From an uncultured Parasphingopyxis sp. (lineage in GTDB: Bacteria; Pseudomonadota; Alphaproteobacteria; Sphingomonadales; Sphingomonadaceae), in contig CAJQMX010000025.1 of the NCBI GenBank assembly GCA_905479515.1, forward strand, positions 62,001-126,000: a stretch of DNA of 64,000 bases, read 5' to 3'. Position 1 is the first letter of the stretch; every line of letters starts with the position of its first letter. The notes beneath the pieces are model-generated. The model had not been told where the DNA came from. It was given only the letters and a program-made list of their open reading frames with translations, and did not search any database. Positions 26,380 to 36,436 of the stretch are shown here, in pieces. A program made the translations under genes and the position numbers.

Positions 26380-27597
26380 ATGACCCCCTTACTAAAAATC
26401 ACAATTGTTTGCGCGCTTTTCGCAGCGCCCTGGATAATGTCGTCCGCTGCGGCCCAGTCTATGGACGAACTCGAAGCACGCCTTGCTGAACACCCAAGCC
26501 TCGCTGCGCTCACGTATCAGGCGGAAGCCAGCCGAGAACGCGGTCAGGCTGCCACGGCATTGCCGGACCCGGTCGTATCAGTCGGGATCAATAACTTCCC
26601 GATCTTTGACCCATCGTTTTCGGATTTTCTGCCTACCAACAAGGCCATTGGCGTGCGGCAGGAAATTCCAAATCGCGCCGGCCGCGAGGCGCGCGCAGGC
26701 GAAGCGCGCGCCCTCGCAGCGCAAACTGACCTTGTCCGTTCAGCGCAACTTGCCGCCTTGCGAGGCGAACTTATCGCCTTGCTTCACGAAAAGGCTCGCA
26801 TCGAAAAGCAGCGCAGGCTCGCCGAGTTTCGCAATGCAAAATATGACGAACTGACCCAAGTGGTAGAAACCGAAATCGATGCAGGACGTCCAGCGGTGTT
26901 CCGGCTTGCTGAGATTGAATCAGAGCGCACGGGCGTCTCTCGTATCCTGGTCGATCTTGATCGCGAGACCGCACAAATTGATGCCCGCCTGATTGATCTT
27001 GTCGGTCTGATCCCTGCTACGCCTGCGCCACCGGTTGTCCCGTTGGACTGGTCTGGACAAGCCATGGACTTTCATGCCGTACGTGTGGCGCAAGCCAGTA
27101 TCCGTGTGGCGGACGAGTCAGTGGATGGTGCTGAAGCGGCATGGCGGCCAAATTGGGGTGCGCAGCTGACTTATCAACAGCGTGAGTCTGGCCCGAATTT
27201 CGCCGGAGATGACTGGGTTTCTGGCATGGTCACCTTCAGCGTTCCTCTCTGGGCAGAGCGCAACCAGGCACCGCGTCTTCGCGCTGCAAAAGCAGAACGT
27301 GGCAGCGCCGAAATGCGGTATCAGGCATCGGCACGCACCTCGGCTGCCCGATTTGCCAGTGAGGCTGCGGGCTGGCGCGCCGCACAAGACAATATCGCCG
27401 TACTTGAGCGCAATATCGCTGCTGTCGAAGACGAAATTGCTGCGCAACTAACCACTTACGAATCCGGCGTCGGTGATTATGCGCCGATTATAGACGGCGA
27501 AATCGCCATCCTCAAACTGCGTTCTGATATCGCCGCTGAGGCGGCCCGTATGGCCGCCGCCATTGCCCGTATGAACGCGCTCCTGGTGCAATCATGA
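26380..27597 (+). CDS. cusC: TolC-family outer-membrane factor (CusC-like)
   Basis: 405 residues with signal peptide (ITIVCALFAAPWIMSSAAAQ) and two TolC-type helical repeats. It provides the outer-membrane duct for the CusBA pump. The family motif for metal pumps is visible around VVSVGINNFPIFDPSFSDFL and GMVTFSVPLWAERNQAPRL. It overlaps cusB by 4 nt. Confidence 0.88.
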   Translation: MTPLLKITIVCALFAAPWIMSSAAAQSMDELEARLAEHPSLAALTYQAEASRERGQAATALPDPVVSVGINNFPIFDPSFSDFLPTNKAIGVRQEIPNRAGREARAGEARALAAQTDLVRSAQLAALRGELIALLHEKARIEKQRRLAEFRNAKYDELTQVVETEIDAGRPAVFRLAEIESERTGVSRILVDLDRETAQIDARLIDLVGLIPATPAPPVVPLDWSGQAMDFHAVRVAQASIRVADESVDGAEAAWRPNWGAQLTYQQRESGPNFAGDDWVSGMVTFSVPLWAERNQAPRLRAAKAERGSAEMRYQASARTSAARFASEAAGWRAAQDNIAVLERNIAAVEDEIAAQLTTYESGVGDYAPIIDGEIAILKLRSDIAAEAARMAAAIARMNALLVQS

Positions 27598-29330
27598 AAC
27601 AGTCCTTTATCCTCTTAGCGGCCTCCGCAGCCCTTTTGACAGCCTGCGGTGAACCCGCAGCCCTCAGTTCAACTTCAGGTGCTATGACGGCGTCGTCCGG
27701 GTCGTCAGCCGAAGCGGCCCAATACACATGTCCCATGCATCCCCATTACATCTCGACCGACCCGGATGGCTCCTGCCCGATCTGCGGTATGGACCTGGTC
27801 CCGGTGAGCACAAGCACAAGCGCTACCCCTGCCGATGGCGCGATCGCGGTGGCGCCTGAAATGATCCAGACGATGGGCATCAAAACCGCGCCCGTTGACG
27901 TCACCAATTTCGGGCGCTCATTGCGCGCCTTTGGCACAGTTGAAACAAATGAGCGGTTGGAAAATGTCAGCGTCTCGCGGCTTGAAGGCTGGATCGATGA
28001 TTTGCGCGTTCGGGCCGAGGGCGACACGGTTCGCCCTGGCGCATTGCTGTACCGCGTATACAGCCCGGACCTCATCGCTGCGCAGAAAGACTATCTTGCC
28101 TCGCTCACCATCGGCAATGAGAACCGTATCGCAGCCGTTCGCCAAAGGCTTCGCTCTATTGGAATGCAGAATATGGCCATAGAGCGCTTAACTGAAACGC
28201 GCGCCATAATTGAGCGTGTTCCCGTCTATGCGGAATCTGGCGGAACTGTTGCAGAGCTTCAGGTTAGCGAAGGCGACTATATTAAACCAGGCACGCCGAT
28301 TCTGCGCCTGCAATCTTATTCCGGCGTCTGGATTATTGCTCGAGTCCCCGAGCAAGACCTGGCGCTGATCGATACCGGGCTTGCCGTCCGCCTCGCGTTT
28401 CCAAGTGCTCCTGGCGCGCCAGCGGAAGGCCGGATCAATTACATCTACCCCACCATTGATCCGCGAACGCGAACGGGCGAAGTGCGGATTGAAGTCGACA
28501 ATGCGGCGGGATATCTACGCCCTGGCGCCTATGCAGACATCTCGATGGATCTCGGCGGAGAAGCCCGCCTGTCCGTTCCAACAGAGGCCATTCTTCGAGA
28601 CAGCCGCGGCGCACATGTAATTGTGGCCCTCGGTCAAGGCCGGTTTGCCGGGCGCGGTGTGCAGACCGGTATTACCGCCAATGGCCGAACAGAAATCATT
28701 GCTGGTTTGCAGTCTGGTGACTTGGTCGTTGCGAGCGGTCAGTTCATGCTCGACAGTGAGGTGAACCTGCGCGAAGGGTTCTCCAAGCTTCAGGCACCAA
28801 TGGCCATTTCAGCTGGTCCCGACACACCACTTGCACAGCTTCCTGTTGACGCCAGCACGCTCGCGGAGATCGACCATTTTACCGACATGGCGCTCTATTT
28901 CCATGAGGCGTTGACGGACGGCTATAAGATCGACCCCTACTTCGTCGACCCGGCCTTGGGTCTGGGTGAAACCCTGCGCACCCGGTTCGCGAACACCAAA
29001 CTGATCCCTATCCTCGAACGGGCCGAAATCGCTCTGCGGGCAGCGAAAGACGCGCGTGAAGGTGAAGCTCTAAGAGTCGAACTTGAACGGCTCATGGAAG
29101 CGCTTGAACCATGGTTGCTAGAGGGCGCGCCAATCCATTATCGCGATGCGAGCCTGACACTTTTCCGCGAGACTGGCACAGGCCGTCTCTGGCTTCAGGA
29201 AGGCGCCAAGCCAAACAATCCATATGGCGATAGCGTAGCCGAAGCCGTGTCCTGGCCCGACCCAATGGCTGGTATGGAAATCAATACCGGCGAGCGTCCC
29301 TCGACCGATCCCCATGCTGGGCATCGCTAG
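27594..29330 (+). CDS. cusB: CusB periplasmic adaptor with metal-binding domain
   Basis: 578 residues. A lipoprotein signal (LAASAALLTACG) is followed by a heavy-metal-binding domain YTCPMHPHYISTDPDGSCPI-CGM at about 43-67, then the HlyD-type lipoyl and barrel domains (EGWIDDLRVRAEGDTVRPGA, SGGTVAELQVSEGDYIKPGT). A C-terminal extension of about 170 residues (LAEIDHFTDMALYFHEALTD onward) resembles a DUF3347-like module. It links CusA and CusC and delivers Cu(I)/Ag(I). Confidence 0.92.
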   Translation: MKQSFILLAASAALLTACGEPAALSSTSGAMTASSGSSAEAAQYTCPMHPHYISTDPDGSCPICGMDLVPVSTSTSATPADGAIAVAPEMIQTMGIKTAPVDVTNFGRSLRAFGTVETNERLENVSVSRLEGWIDDLRVRAEGDTVRPGALLYRVYSPDLIAAQKDYLASLTIGNENRIAAVRQRLRSIGMQNMAIERLTETRAIIERVPVYAESGGTVAELQVSEGDYIKPGTPILRLQSYSGVWIIARVPEQDLALIDTGLAVRLAFPSAPGAPAEGRINYIYPTIDPRTRTGEVRIEVDNAAGYLRPGAYADISMDLGGEARLSVPTEAILRDSRGAHVIVALGQGRFAGRGVQTGITANGRTEIIAGLQSGDLVVASGQFMLDSEVNLREGFSKLQAPMAISAGPDTPLAQLPVDASTLAEIDHFTDMALYFHEALTDGYKIDPYFVDPALGLGETLRTRFANTKLIPILERAEIALRAAKDAREGEALRVELERLMEALEPWLLEGAPIHYRDASLTLFRETGTGRLWLQEGAKPNNPYGDSVAEAVSWPDPMAGMEINTGERPSTDPHAGHR

Positions 29331-29339
29331 GAACCCGTT

Positions 29340-32300
29340 ATGTCAGATCAAACCCCTCACACGCCTGACCATCTTGCTGGACGCGACCCTTCCAAGTCCT
29401 GGGTCGCTGGTCTCATCTCGTGGTCGATCACCAACCAGTTGATCGTTCTGGTGCTTTGCGCAGCACTCGCGGTCTCAGGCTGGATGGCTGTTCAGAGCAC
29501 GCCGCTGGATGCCGTACCCGATCTTACGGACACGCAGGTCATTATTCGCACGGATTTTCCGGGCCAAAGCCCGCAAATCGTCGAAGACCTCGTTACGTAT
29601 CCACTCTCGACCAATCTGCTGGGCCTGCCCAAAACCAAGGATGTACGCGGTTCTTCCATGTTCGGCACCAGCTTTGTCTATGTCATTTTCGAAGATGATG
29701 TAGACCTATATTGGGCTCGGTCGCGTGTTCTGGAAGCGCTTTCGCGTCTTGGAAACACTTTACCGGATGGCGCCGTCCCGCAGCTCGGTCCTGATGCAAC
29801 CGGCGTCGGCTGGGTGTACCAGTATGCGCTGGTCGACAAGACCGGTGGAACTGATCTGGCAGAGCTGCGCTCGCTGCAGGATTGGTTCCTGAAGCTTGAA
29901 CTCTCCGGCGTTGAGGGGGTCTCGGAAGTCGCATCCGTTGGCGGCTTTGTCCGCGAATACCAGATCCTGATCGATCCGAACCTCCTGCGTTCGTATGACA
30001 TCCAGCTTAAGCGTGTAGCGGAAGCGGTAAAGTCCGCCTCCAGCGAAGTCGGCGGCCGTGTTATTGAACAGAGCGAAAGCGAATTTGTGATCCGTTCATC
30101 AGGCTATGTCGATGAGAAAGCCGACCTCGAACAGGTTGTTCTCTATGCTGCCGATGGCTCACCAGTTCTGTTATCGGCCGTTGCGCGGATCATTGAAGGC
30201 CCCGCGCTTCGCCGGGGTGTTGTGGAACTGAATGGCGAAGGCGAAACGGTCGCCGGGATCGTTATCATGCGCGATGGCGAGAATGCACTTACGGTTATTC
30301 AACGGGTCAAAGCCAAACTCGCAGAACTCCAGCGCGGCCTGCCTGACGGGGTTGAGATTGTCACCGTTTATGATCGCGCACCGCTCATCGAAGGTGCGGT
30401 GAAATACCTTGAAGAAAAACTGCTGGAAGAAGGCATCGCGGTTGCGCTGGTCATCCTGATTTTCCTCTTGCATGTGCGCTCGTCACTTGTCGCAATCATC
30501 ACGCTGCCACTTGGCGTACTGGGGGCGTTTCTGATCATGTCATTCCAGGGTGTTACGGCAAATATTATGAGCCTTGGCGGCATCGCCATTGCCATCGGGG
30601 CGATGGTGGACGCCTCGATTGTGCTCGTCGAGAATGCCAGCCGCAAACTGTCGGAGATTGGCGATAAGCCAAGCGCGGCGGAGCGGCGACGCACCGTGAT
30701 CGAAGCGGCTCAGGAAGTCGGTCCCGGCATCTTTTTCTCCCTGCTGATCATCACCGTCTCCTTCCTGCCAGTGTTTGCCCTGACCGGTGAAAGTTACCGC
30801 CTGTTCAGCCCGCTCGCTTTCACCAAAACCTATGCGATGGCCTTTGCGGCCATTCTCTCTGTCACGCTGGTGCCTGTGTTGATGCTTTATCTGATGCGGG
30901 GCAAGTTCCGCCGGGAGGAAGCCAATCCGCTCAACGCATTCTTCATCTGGGCTTACAAGCCGATCCTGCACGCTGCGCTGCGGTTCAAATGGGTGACCGT
31001 CGCTCTTGCCATCCTGATGACGGCCAGTGTGATTATTCCATTGCAGCGCGTTGGATCAGAATTCATGCCCGCCCTCTATGAAGGCGAATTACTATATATG
31101 CCGACAACGCTACCCGGCGTTTCCGCCACCAAGATGCGCGAAATTCTCGGCCAGACCAATCGCGTAATGATGACCGTGCCTGAGGTTGAACGCGTTTTTG
31201 GCAAGGCAGGCCGCGCCGACACTGCGACGGATCCCGCACCGCTGACCATGATCGAGACGTGGATCAAGCTGAAACCCAAAAGTGAGTGGCGACCGGGCAT
31301 CACAGTCGATGATATCACTGCTGAACTGGACGCCAGGTTACAAATGCCCGGCCTCGTCAATTCCTGGGGGTATCCGATCAAGATTCGTATGGACATGGTT
31401 TCGACCGGCGTGCGTACCCCGGTCGGCATCAAGGTCACCGGCGACAATCTGATCGAAATCGAGCGTATTGCACGCGATGTTGAAGCGGCTGTCGCGGATG
31501 TGTCAGGCACGCGCTCAGCCTTTGCCGACCGCGTGCTCGGCGGCAAATATCTCGAAATCACGCCTGACCGGGCTGAGCTTGCCCGGCGCAATATCGATAT
31601 GGGCGTTTTCCAAACTGTGGTTCAGACCGCGCTTGGCGGTATGCGTCTCTCCCAATCGGTCGAAGGCCGGGAGCGTTATGACATCATGCTGCGCTATGAC
31701 GGACCGTTCCGCGAAACACCAGAAGACCTTGGCAATATCCTTGTCCCAACGCCGACCGGGGCACACATCCCGCTCGGCGAGTTGGCCACAATCGCCTATA
31801 CTGAGGGTCCGCCTATGATCCGCTCGGAGAATGCACGCCTCACGGGTTGGATATTTGTGGACATTGCGGGCCGAGATATGGGCAGCTATGTCAGCGACGC
31901 CAGACAGGTGGTTGCCGACGCAGTCACCCTGCCAGCGGGCTATGCAATTGAGTTCTCGGGTCAGTATGAACAAATGCAAGCCGCAAGCGAGCGCCTGCAG
32001 ATCGCTATTCCGGCGGCTATCGGCCTGATCTTCCTACTCTTGATGTTGCATTTTGGCCGCCTTGATCGCACCGCGATTATCATGCTGTCGCTGCCATTCG
32101 GTTTGATTGGGGGGCTCTGGGCGGTCTGGCTCGCGGGGTACAACCTCTCGGTGGCTGTGGCTGTCGGCTTTATCGCGCTCGGCGGCATCGCCGTTGAAAC
32201 GGCCGTCATCATGCTGCTCTATATCGATGGCCAAGTACGCACAGAAAACCCAACCAGTCGGGAAGATCTGTTTGGCGCTATCAGCCGCGGCGCAGCCATG

Positions 32301-32567
32301 CGTGTCCGACCGAAATTGATGACTGTGCTGACAATTCTTGTCGGTCTTGCGCCGGTCTTCCTGACCGACGGTCTTGGCGCCGATGTCATGCGCCGCATTG
32401 CTCTACCCATGCTGGGCGGCATGATTTCAACCCTCTTGCTGACCCTGATCGTGATCCCGGCGATCTACTATATCTGGGTAGGCAGAACCCTGTCCGCGCG
32501 CGCCGGATCCGATACCCAAGACGCGCCCACCCTCATAAACACACCTCAAGGAGACCCCACACAATGA
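29340..32567 (+). CDS. cusA: CusA-type Cu(I)/Ag(I) RND efflux pump
   Basis: 1075 residues, the trimeric proton-driven inner-membrane pump. The Cu/Ag subgroup is supported by helix 4 GGIAIAIGAMVDASIVLVEN and by three Met positions that line the CusA periplasmic path: EGELLYMPTTLPG, PLTMIETWIKL and IRMDMVSTGVRTP, corresponding to the E. coli Met573/623/672 triad as I recall it. Full length, with RND helices in the normal order. The 3' end overlaps cusF by 4 nt. Confidence 0.95.
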   Translation: MSDQTPHTPDHLAGRDPSKSWVAGLISWSITNQLIVLVLCAALAVSGWMAVQSTPLDAVPDLTDTQVIIRTDFPGQSPQIVEDLVTYPLSTNLLGLPKTKDVRGSSMFGTSFVYVIFEDDVDLYWARSRVLEALSRLGNTLPDGAVPQLGPDATGVGWVYQYALVDKTGGTDLAELRSLQDWFLKLELSGVEGVSEVASVGGFVREYQILIDPNLLRSYDIQLKRVAEAVKSASSEVGGRVIEQSESEFVIRSSGYVDEKADLEQVVLYAADGSPVLLSAVARIIEGPALRRGVVELNGEGETVAGIVIMRDGENALTVIQRVKAKLAELQRGLPDGVEIVTVYDRAPLIEGAVKYLEEKLLEEGIAVALVILIFLLHVRSSLVAIITLPLGVLGAFLIMSFQGVTANIMSLGGIAIAIGAMVDASIVLVENASRKLSEIGDKPSAAERRRTVIEAAQEVGPGIFFSLLIITVSFLPVFALTGESYRLFSPLAFTKTYAMAFAAILSVTLVPVLMLYLMRGKFRREEANPLNAFFIWAYKPILHAALRFKWVTVALAILMTASVIIPLQRVGSEFMPALYEGELLYMPTTLPGVSATKMREILGQTNRVMMTVPEVERVFGKAGRADTATDPAPLTMIETWIKLKPKSEWRPGITVDDITAELDARLQMPGLVNSWGYPIKIRMDMVSTGVRTPVGIKVTGDNLIEIERIARDVEAAVADVSGTRSAFADRVLGGKYLEITPDRAELARRNIDMGVFQTVVQTALGGMRLSQSVEGRERYDIMLRYDGPFRETPEDLGNILVPTPTGAHIPLGELATIAYTEGPPMIRSENARLTGWIFVDIAGRDMGSYVSDARQVVADAVTLPAGYAIEFSGQYEQMQAASERLQIAIPAAIGLIFLLLMLHFGRLDRTAIIMLSLPFGLIGGLWAVWLAGYNLSVAVAVGFIALGGIAVETAVIMLLYIDGQVRTENPTSREDLFGAISRGAAMRVRPKLMTVLTILVGLAPVFLTDGLGADVMRRIALPMLGGMISTLLLTLIVIPAIYYIWVGRTLSARAGSDTQDAPTLINTPQGDPTQ

Positions 32568-32998
32568 AACATCTCATTCTTATCACTGCGAGCGCTTTGG
32601 CTCTGACACTTGCTGCCTGCGGCGGAGCTGAAGACAAAGCGCCAGCCACAACCACAGCTGCGGACGCTCCGATGGACATGGCATCTGGCGACATGATGGA
32701 CCACTCGGGACACGATATGGGCGATGGCACGATTGGTCATGGTACAGGCGTCATCAAATCCCTCGGTGGCCAAGGCGATTTCCTGACCATTGATCACGGT
32801 CCGATAGATGGCATTGGCATGGGTGCCATGACGATGGGCTTTGACATCATGGGCGATGTTGATCTGTCATCTTTCACCGACGGCGACCAAGTCGCGTTCA
32901 TGGTCAAAAAGGGTCGCGACAATTCCTACCGCATCACAGAAATCTGCAATACCGGCACCGATGGCGAAGATTGTCTTGACGGCATAATGGATCACTAA
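32564..32998 (+). CDS. cusF: CusF-like copper-binding lipoprotein
   Basis: 144 residues with a lipobox (LALTLAACGG), a Met/His-rich linker (MDMASGDMMDHSGHDM) and a CusF-type domain (LTIDHGPIDGIGMGAMTMGF). The position occupied by the Trp that caps copper in CusF is Met here (GMGAMTM), unlike the other copy at 10831, which has Trp. It overlaps cusA and should hand metal to CusB. Confidence 0.85.
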   Translation: MKHLILITASALALTLAACGGAEDKAPATTTAADAPMDMASGDMMDHSGHDMGDGTIGHGTGVIKSLGGQGDFLTIDHGPIDGIGMGAMTMGFDIMGDVDLSSFTDGDQVAFMVKKGRDNSYRITEICNTGTDGEDCLDGIMDH

Positions 32999-33020
32999 AC
33001 CGAGACAAGGAGAGCGCGAC

Positions 33021-33743
33021 ATGGGCTTGCTCAGATGGTCTCTTCGAATTCACAAATGGGTTGCCCTGATCGTTGGCCTGCAAATCCTGCTCTGGATTGC
33101 TGGCGGGCTCGTCATGAGTGTGATCCCGATTGAACAGGTTCGCGGTGAACACAAGATCGCCGTGCTTGTGCCTCTCTCACTGGCACCTAACACGGTCCTA
33201 CCCCTGTCAGAGGCAACAGACCGCGCTGGCCTTGCAGAACTGAGCGAGGCCACCCTTGGCCAGTTATTGGGCCAACCGGTCTGGCGGCTGACGGGAGCCG
33301 AAGGTCAGCGCTCTGTCGTCAATGCGCAAACAGGCGAACTCGTAACACCCGTCAACACTGATCTGGCTGAACGCCTTGCAAGAGCCGATTATACGGGATC
33401 AGGACAACTGAAAACAATCACGCGCGTGATCGATCCGCCTGCCGAATATGGACGGCCCGGTCCGGTTTGGCGGGTGACGTTCGATGATGGAGACGCAACG
33501 ACGCTATATATCGATCCCAGCACGGCGGAAGTGCGTGCACGCCGATCATCGACCTGGCGCTTCTATGACTTCTTCTGGAAGCTGCACATCATGGATTATG
33601 ATGATGGCGAGAACTTCAATCATCCCTTGCTCATCACAGCCGCAGGCGCTGCCATATTTGTCGCGATCTCGGGCCTCATTCTTTTGATCATTAAAACACG
33701 GCGCAGCCTGATCGCATGGCGGCGACGGCGAGAGCCATCATGA
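33021..33743 (+). CDS. PepSY-domain membrane protein
   Basis: 240 residues: N-terminal helix (WVALIVGLQILLWIAGGLVM), a periplasmic PepSY-type domain (YGRPGPVWRVTFDDGDATTL, YIDPSTAEVRARRSSTWRFY), and a C-terminal helix (LLITAAGAAIFVAISGLILL). It is the last gene of the cus operon, 22 nt after cusF. Similar PepSY proteins act as reductase-like or inhibitory partners in metal uptake; the exact role is unknown. Confidence 0.82.
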   Translation: MGLLRWSLRIHKWVALIVGLQILLWIAGGLVMSVIPIEQVRGEHKIAVLVPLSLAPNTVLPLSEATDRAGLAELSEATLGQLLGQPVWRLTGAEGQRSVVNAQTGELVTPVNTDLAERLARADYTGSGQLKTITRVIDPPAEYGRPGPVWRVTFDDGDATTLYIDPSTAEVRARRSSTWRFYDFFWKLHIMDYDDGENFNHPLLITAAGAAIFVAISGLILLIIKTRRSLIAWRRRREPS

Positions 33744-33992
33744 AGCATCCGCTCGTCCTTGAGGCTGGCATTACTGGTATGATATTGCCGAGCCATGTTG
33801 CTGGCTCTCATTATCGTTGCCTAAATTGGCCGTGAAGCCCAGCACAGATTGATATTGGGGCGGTCATACTCCCAGAGCATGATCTATGTCTGCCTAAAGG
33901 AAACCCGACGGGCATTGGCAATGAGCACAGAAACCTTCGCCGCAGTGAACAGCGTGATTTACACATTCCTGAAATTCATCTAGATTTTTGTT

Positions 33993-34361
33993 ATGCGTCC
34001 ATTTTGGATATCCCTGTTTTGCATCATGTTTTCGATGTCAGGATCGCTAATCCCAGCGGCCCATACACTCGCACACGCAAAAACCGCGGATATTATCGAA
34101 GTTGACGGCGTCGACGCACAACATCACGAACATGACGCCACTAAAGACGGTCATCACGACAGTGATGCTAAAGACCATCACAAGCACACCGATCATGCAG
34201 ACCATGCAGATCACGGCGCTGAATTACACTTCACAGCAATTGGGATCGCTCAAGCTCATACTGATTTGCTTCGCGCTGAGAGTTCGGCCAATCTCCTGTA
34301 TCGGGATATACAGTATCCTGCACCCGCGCTACCGCCGGACCCGGACCCTGATAGAATCTGA
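33993..34361 (+). CDS. Small secreted His-rich protein
   Basis: 122 residues with signal peptide (FWISLFCIMFSMSGSLIPAA) and a strongly His/Asp-rich middle (HHEHDATKDGHHDSDAKDHH, then KHTDHADHADHG) that should bind divalent or cuprous ions. The Pro-rich end PAPALPPDPDPDRI is like other leader proteins of efflux units here. The 249-nt gap before it holds nothing I recognise. Family unnamed. Confidence 0.55.
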   Translation: MRPFWISLFCIMFSMSGSLIPAAHTLAHAKTADIIEVDGVDAQHHEHDATKDGHHDSDAKDHHKHTDHADHADHGAELHFTAIGIAQAHTDLLRAESSANLLYRDIQYPAPALPPDPDPDRI

Positions 34362-34429
34362 CTTAGAGCTTCGCTGGCTCGCCGAAAGGCTTGGCAGCTT
34401 ATTGTTCTATGTCTGGAGTTTCAGGTCAC

Positions 34430-34633
34430 ATGTCTTCAAAATTGTTCGGTCTCGCGCTTGCGATGACCATGTCTGTTGCCAACGCGCAGGCAGAAACCAA
34501 TCCATGCGCCGCGCCGCCCGAGAGCAAAGGCGCATATGGCAAAGCTCACGGATTTCAGGATTCTGAATGGTCGCTAACGGCAAGCTATTTCGTCGAATCT
34601 CACAAGCACCCGGCTAGTCGAGTAGCTCAATGA
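34430..34633 (+). CDS. Small secreted protein
   Basis: 67 residues from ATG 34430: signal peptide (KLFGLALAMTMSVANAQA) and a short mature part (NPCAAPPESKGAYGKAHGFQ ... YFVESHKHPASRVAQ). The stop overlaps the DUF3147 start by 4 nt, which supports it as a translated gene. I do not recognise the family. Confidence 0.5.
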   Translation: MSSKLFGLALAMTMSVANAQAETNPCAAPPESKGAYGKAHGFQDSEWSLTASYFVESHKHPASRVAQ

Positions 34634-34995
34634 ACTATTTTATTCTCAAAGCTGCTTTGTCGGGCGTGCTGATTGCCATCATCTCCGAGGTTGCCAAGCG
34701 GTATCCTAGTTTTGGCGGGCTTATCGCGTCACTTCCGTTAATCTCGCTTTTAGCCATCATCTGGCTCTGGCGCGACACGGGAGGCGATGTCTCTCAAGTC
34801 GCGGCGCATGCGAGGGCCACACTCTGGTATGTTGTGCCGAGCTTGCCCTTCTTTCTGATTTTGCCCTCCCTTATGGAGCACAATGTCAGTTTCTGGCTCT
34901 CGCTTTTCATCGCAAGTCTCATCACCATCTGCCTCTACCTGACTGCAATCTGGCTTGCCGGACGGTTCGGCATCACTTTCGAACAAGGACAATAA
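34630..34995 (+). CDS. DUF3147 family membrane protein
   Basis: 121 residues with four membrane helices (LSGVLIAIISEVAKRYPSFG, GLIASLPLISLLAIIWLW, VVPSLPFFLILPSLM, LFIASLITICLYLTAIWL). The pattern matches DUF3147, found often in heavy-metal islands. Function unknown. Confidence 0.78.
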   Translation: MNYFILKAALSGVLIAIISEVAKRYPSFGGLIASLPLISLLAIIWLWRDTGGDVSQVAAHARATLWYVVPSLPFFLILPSLMEHNVSFWLSLFIASLITICLYLTAIWLAGRFGITFEQGQ

Positions 34996-35049
34996 TCATG
35001 TCATTATTTTTCTGCGCTTGGACAGCTTCAATAATGAGGAGGCTGATTG

Positions 35050-35778
35050 ATGCGTAATCCCCTATCGGCTCAAGCCAGAAGCAATGTGGGCGCCCGACCT
35101 CTCATCATCGCAATTTTATTGTTGATGAGCTTTCTCGCCTTTTCCGGCGAAGCATGGGCTCACGCCGTAGCGGAGGGTGACAAGGGCTATATCCAGGAGA
35201 TAACCGGTATAAATCTTATCTCATTCCTATATCTCGGTGCCAAGCATATGGTCACTGGATACGACCACATCCTGTTCCTGCTCGGTGTCATATTTTTTCT
35301 CTACAAGATGAAAGACATTGGCATCTATGTCAGCCTGTTTGCCATCGGCCATTCAACGACCATGCTGGCTGGCGTCTATTTCAACTTCGGTATCAATAGC
35401 TATCTGATTGACGCCATCATTGGTCTGTCGATTGTCTATAAAGCGCTCGATAATATGGGGGCCTACCAACGCTGGTTCGGCGTTCAGCCAAACACTAAGG
35501 CTGCGACATTGATCTTTGGCTTCTGCCATGGGTTTGGTCTGTCTTCTAAAATTCTCGATTATGAGATTTCACCAGATGGGCTGTTGCCCAATCTACTCGC
35601 CTTCAATGTCGGCGTTGAAGTCGGACAATTGCTCGCGCTTGGCGCAATCCTGATTGTCATGGGTTTCTGGCGCAGGACCCCGAGCTTTCTTAAACACGCA
35701 TACACTGCAAACATGGTGATGATGGCGGCAGGCTTCCTGCTGGTCGGCTATCAACTCACCGGCTATTTCATCTCCTAG
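35050..35778 (+). CDS. HupE/UreJ family membrane protein
   Basis: 242 residues from ATG 35050 with signal-like first helix and about six further helices. Family His motifs are visible: KHMVTGYDHILFLLGVIFF, FAIGHSTTMLAG and FGFCHGFGLSSKIL. HupE/UreJ proteins are nickel/cobalt-type permeases, but variants of this type are common in copper/mercury islands and may carry other metals. It is followed by the transmembrane anchor gene by 13 nt. Confidence 0.87.
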   Translation: MRNPLSAQARSNVGARPLIIAILLLMSFLAFSGEAWAHAVAEGDKGYIQEITGINLISFLYLGAKHMVTGYDHILFLLGVIFFLYKMKDIGIYVSLFAIGHSTTMLAGVYFNFGINSYLIDAIIGLSIVYKALDNMGAYQRWFGVQPNTKAATLIFGFCHGFGLSSKILDYEISPDGLLPNLLAFNVGVEVGQLLALGAILIVMGFWRRTPSFLKHAYTANMVMMAAGFLLVGYQLTGYFIS

Positions 35779-35791
35779 GAGGACATCAGAT

Positions 35792-36436
35792 ATGTACAAT
35801 ACAGACATGCCCACACGCGCTGAACTCCCAACGACAGGTCAGCTGCTTCGCTCGACGGCAATTGCCATTGCAGCCGCTGCCGCTTTGCTCGTAACGGTCG
35901 TCTTGCCCGCTGAATATGCCATCGATCCGACAGGTATTGGCAAAGTTCTCGGGTTGACGGAGATGGGAGAAATCAAACAGCAGCTGGCCGAAGAAGCGGC
36001 GATGGATGCAGCGGCAACAACCGAACCTGAAGCATTATCGGCCACGCCCATAGCTCCGGTGGTCAGCAAGGTCGATGAGCAAGCCGCGCCCGCGCCTGCT
36101 CCCGTCGCAGAACAACCTATCTGGACCGACACTGTGACCCTCACGCTTGCGCCCGGCGAAGCGGCCGAAGTGAAACTTGTCATGAAGGCTGGAGACACCG
36201 CCACATATGCATGGCGCGTCGATAACGGACACCTTAACTCAGATCTTCATGGCGATGGCACACGAGGCCAGTCAACAAGCTATCGCAAGGGCCGCGCCGA
36301 GACGGAAGATACTGGCGACTTTACAGCTGCCTTCGATGGGTCACACGGATGGTTTTGGCGCAATCGTAGTGACGTTTCTGTGGAACTCACGCTCGATACG
36401 AAAGGCGCATATAGCGAGGTCAAACGTGTCCTCTAG
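35792..36436 (+). CDS. Transmembrane anchor protein
   Basis: 214 residues: one N-terminal membrane helix (STAIAIAAAAALLVTVVLPA), an Ala/Pro-rich linker and a beta-rich C-terminal domain (TVTLTLAPGEAAEVKLVMKA, TAAFDGSHGWFWRNRSDVSV). It is the usual partner of the HupE-like gene in metal islands and is annotated elsewhere as 'transmembrane anchor protein'. Role unknown. Its end overlaps IS630 debris on the other strand. Confidence 0.8.
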   Translation: MYNTDMPTRAELPTTGQLLRSTAIAIAAAAALLVTVVLPAEYAIDPTGIGKVLGLTEMGEIKQQLAEEAAMDAAATTEPEALSATPIAPVVSKVDEQAAPAPAPVAEQPIWTDTVTLTLAPGEAAEVKLVMKAGDTATYAWRVDNGHLNSDLHGDGTRGQSTSYRKGRAETEDTGDFTAAFDGSHGWFWRNRSDVSVELTLDTKGAYSEVKRVL

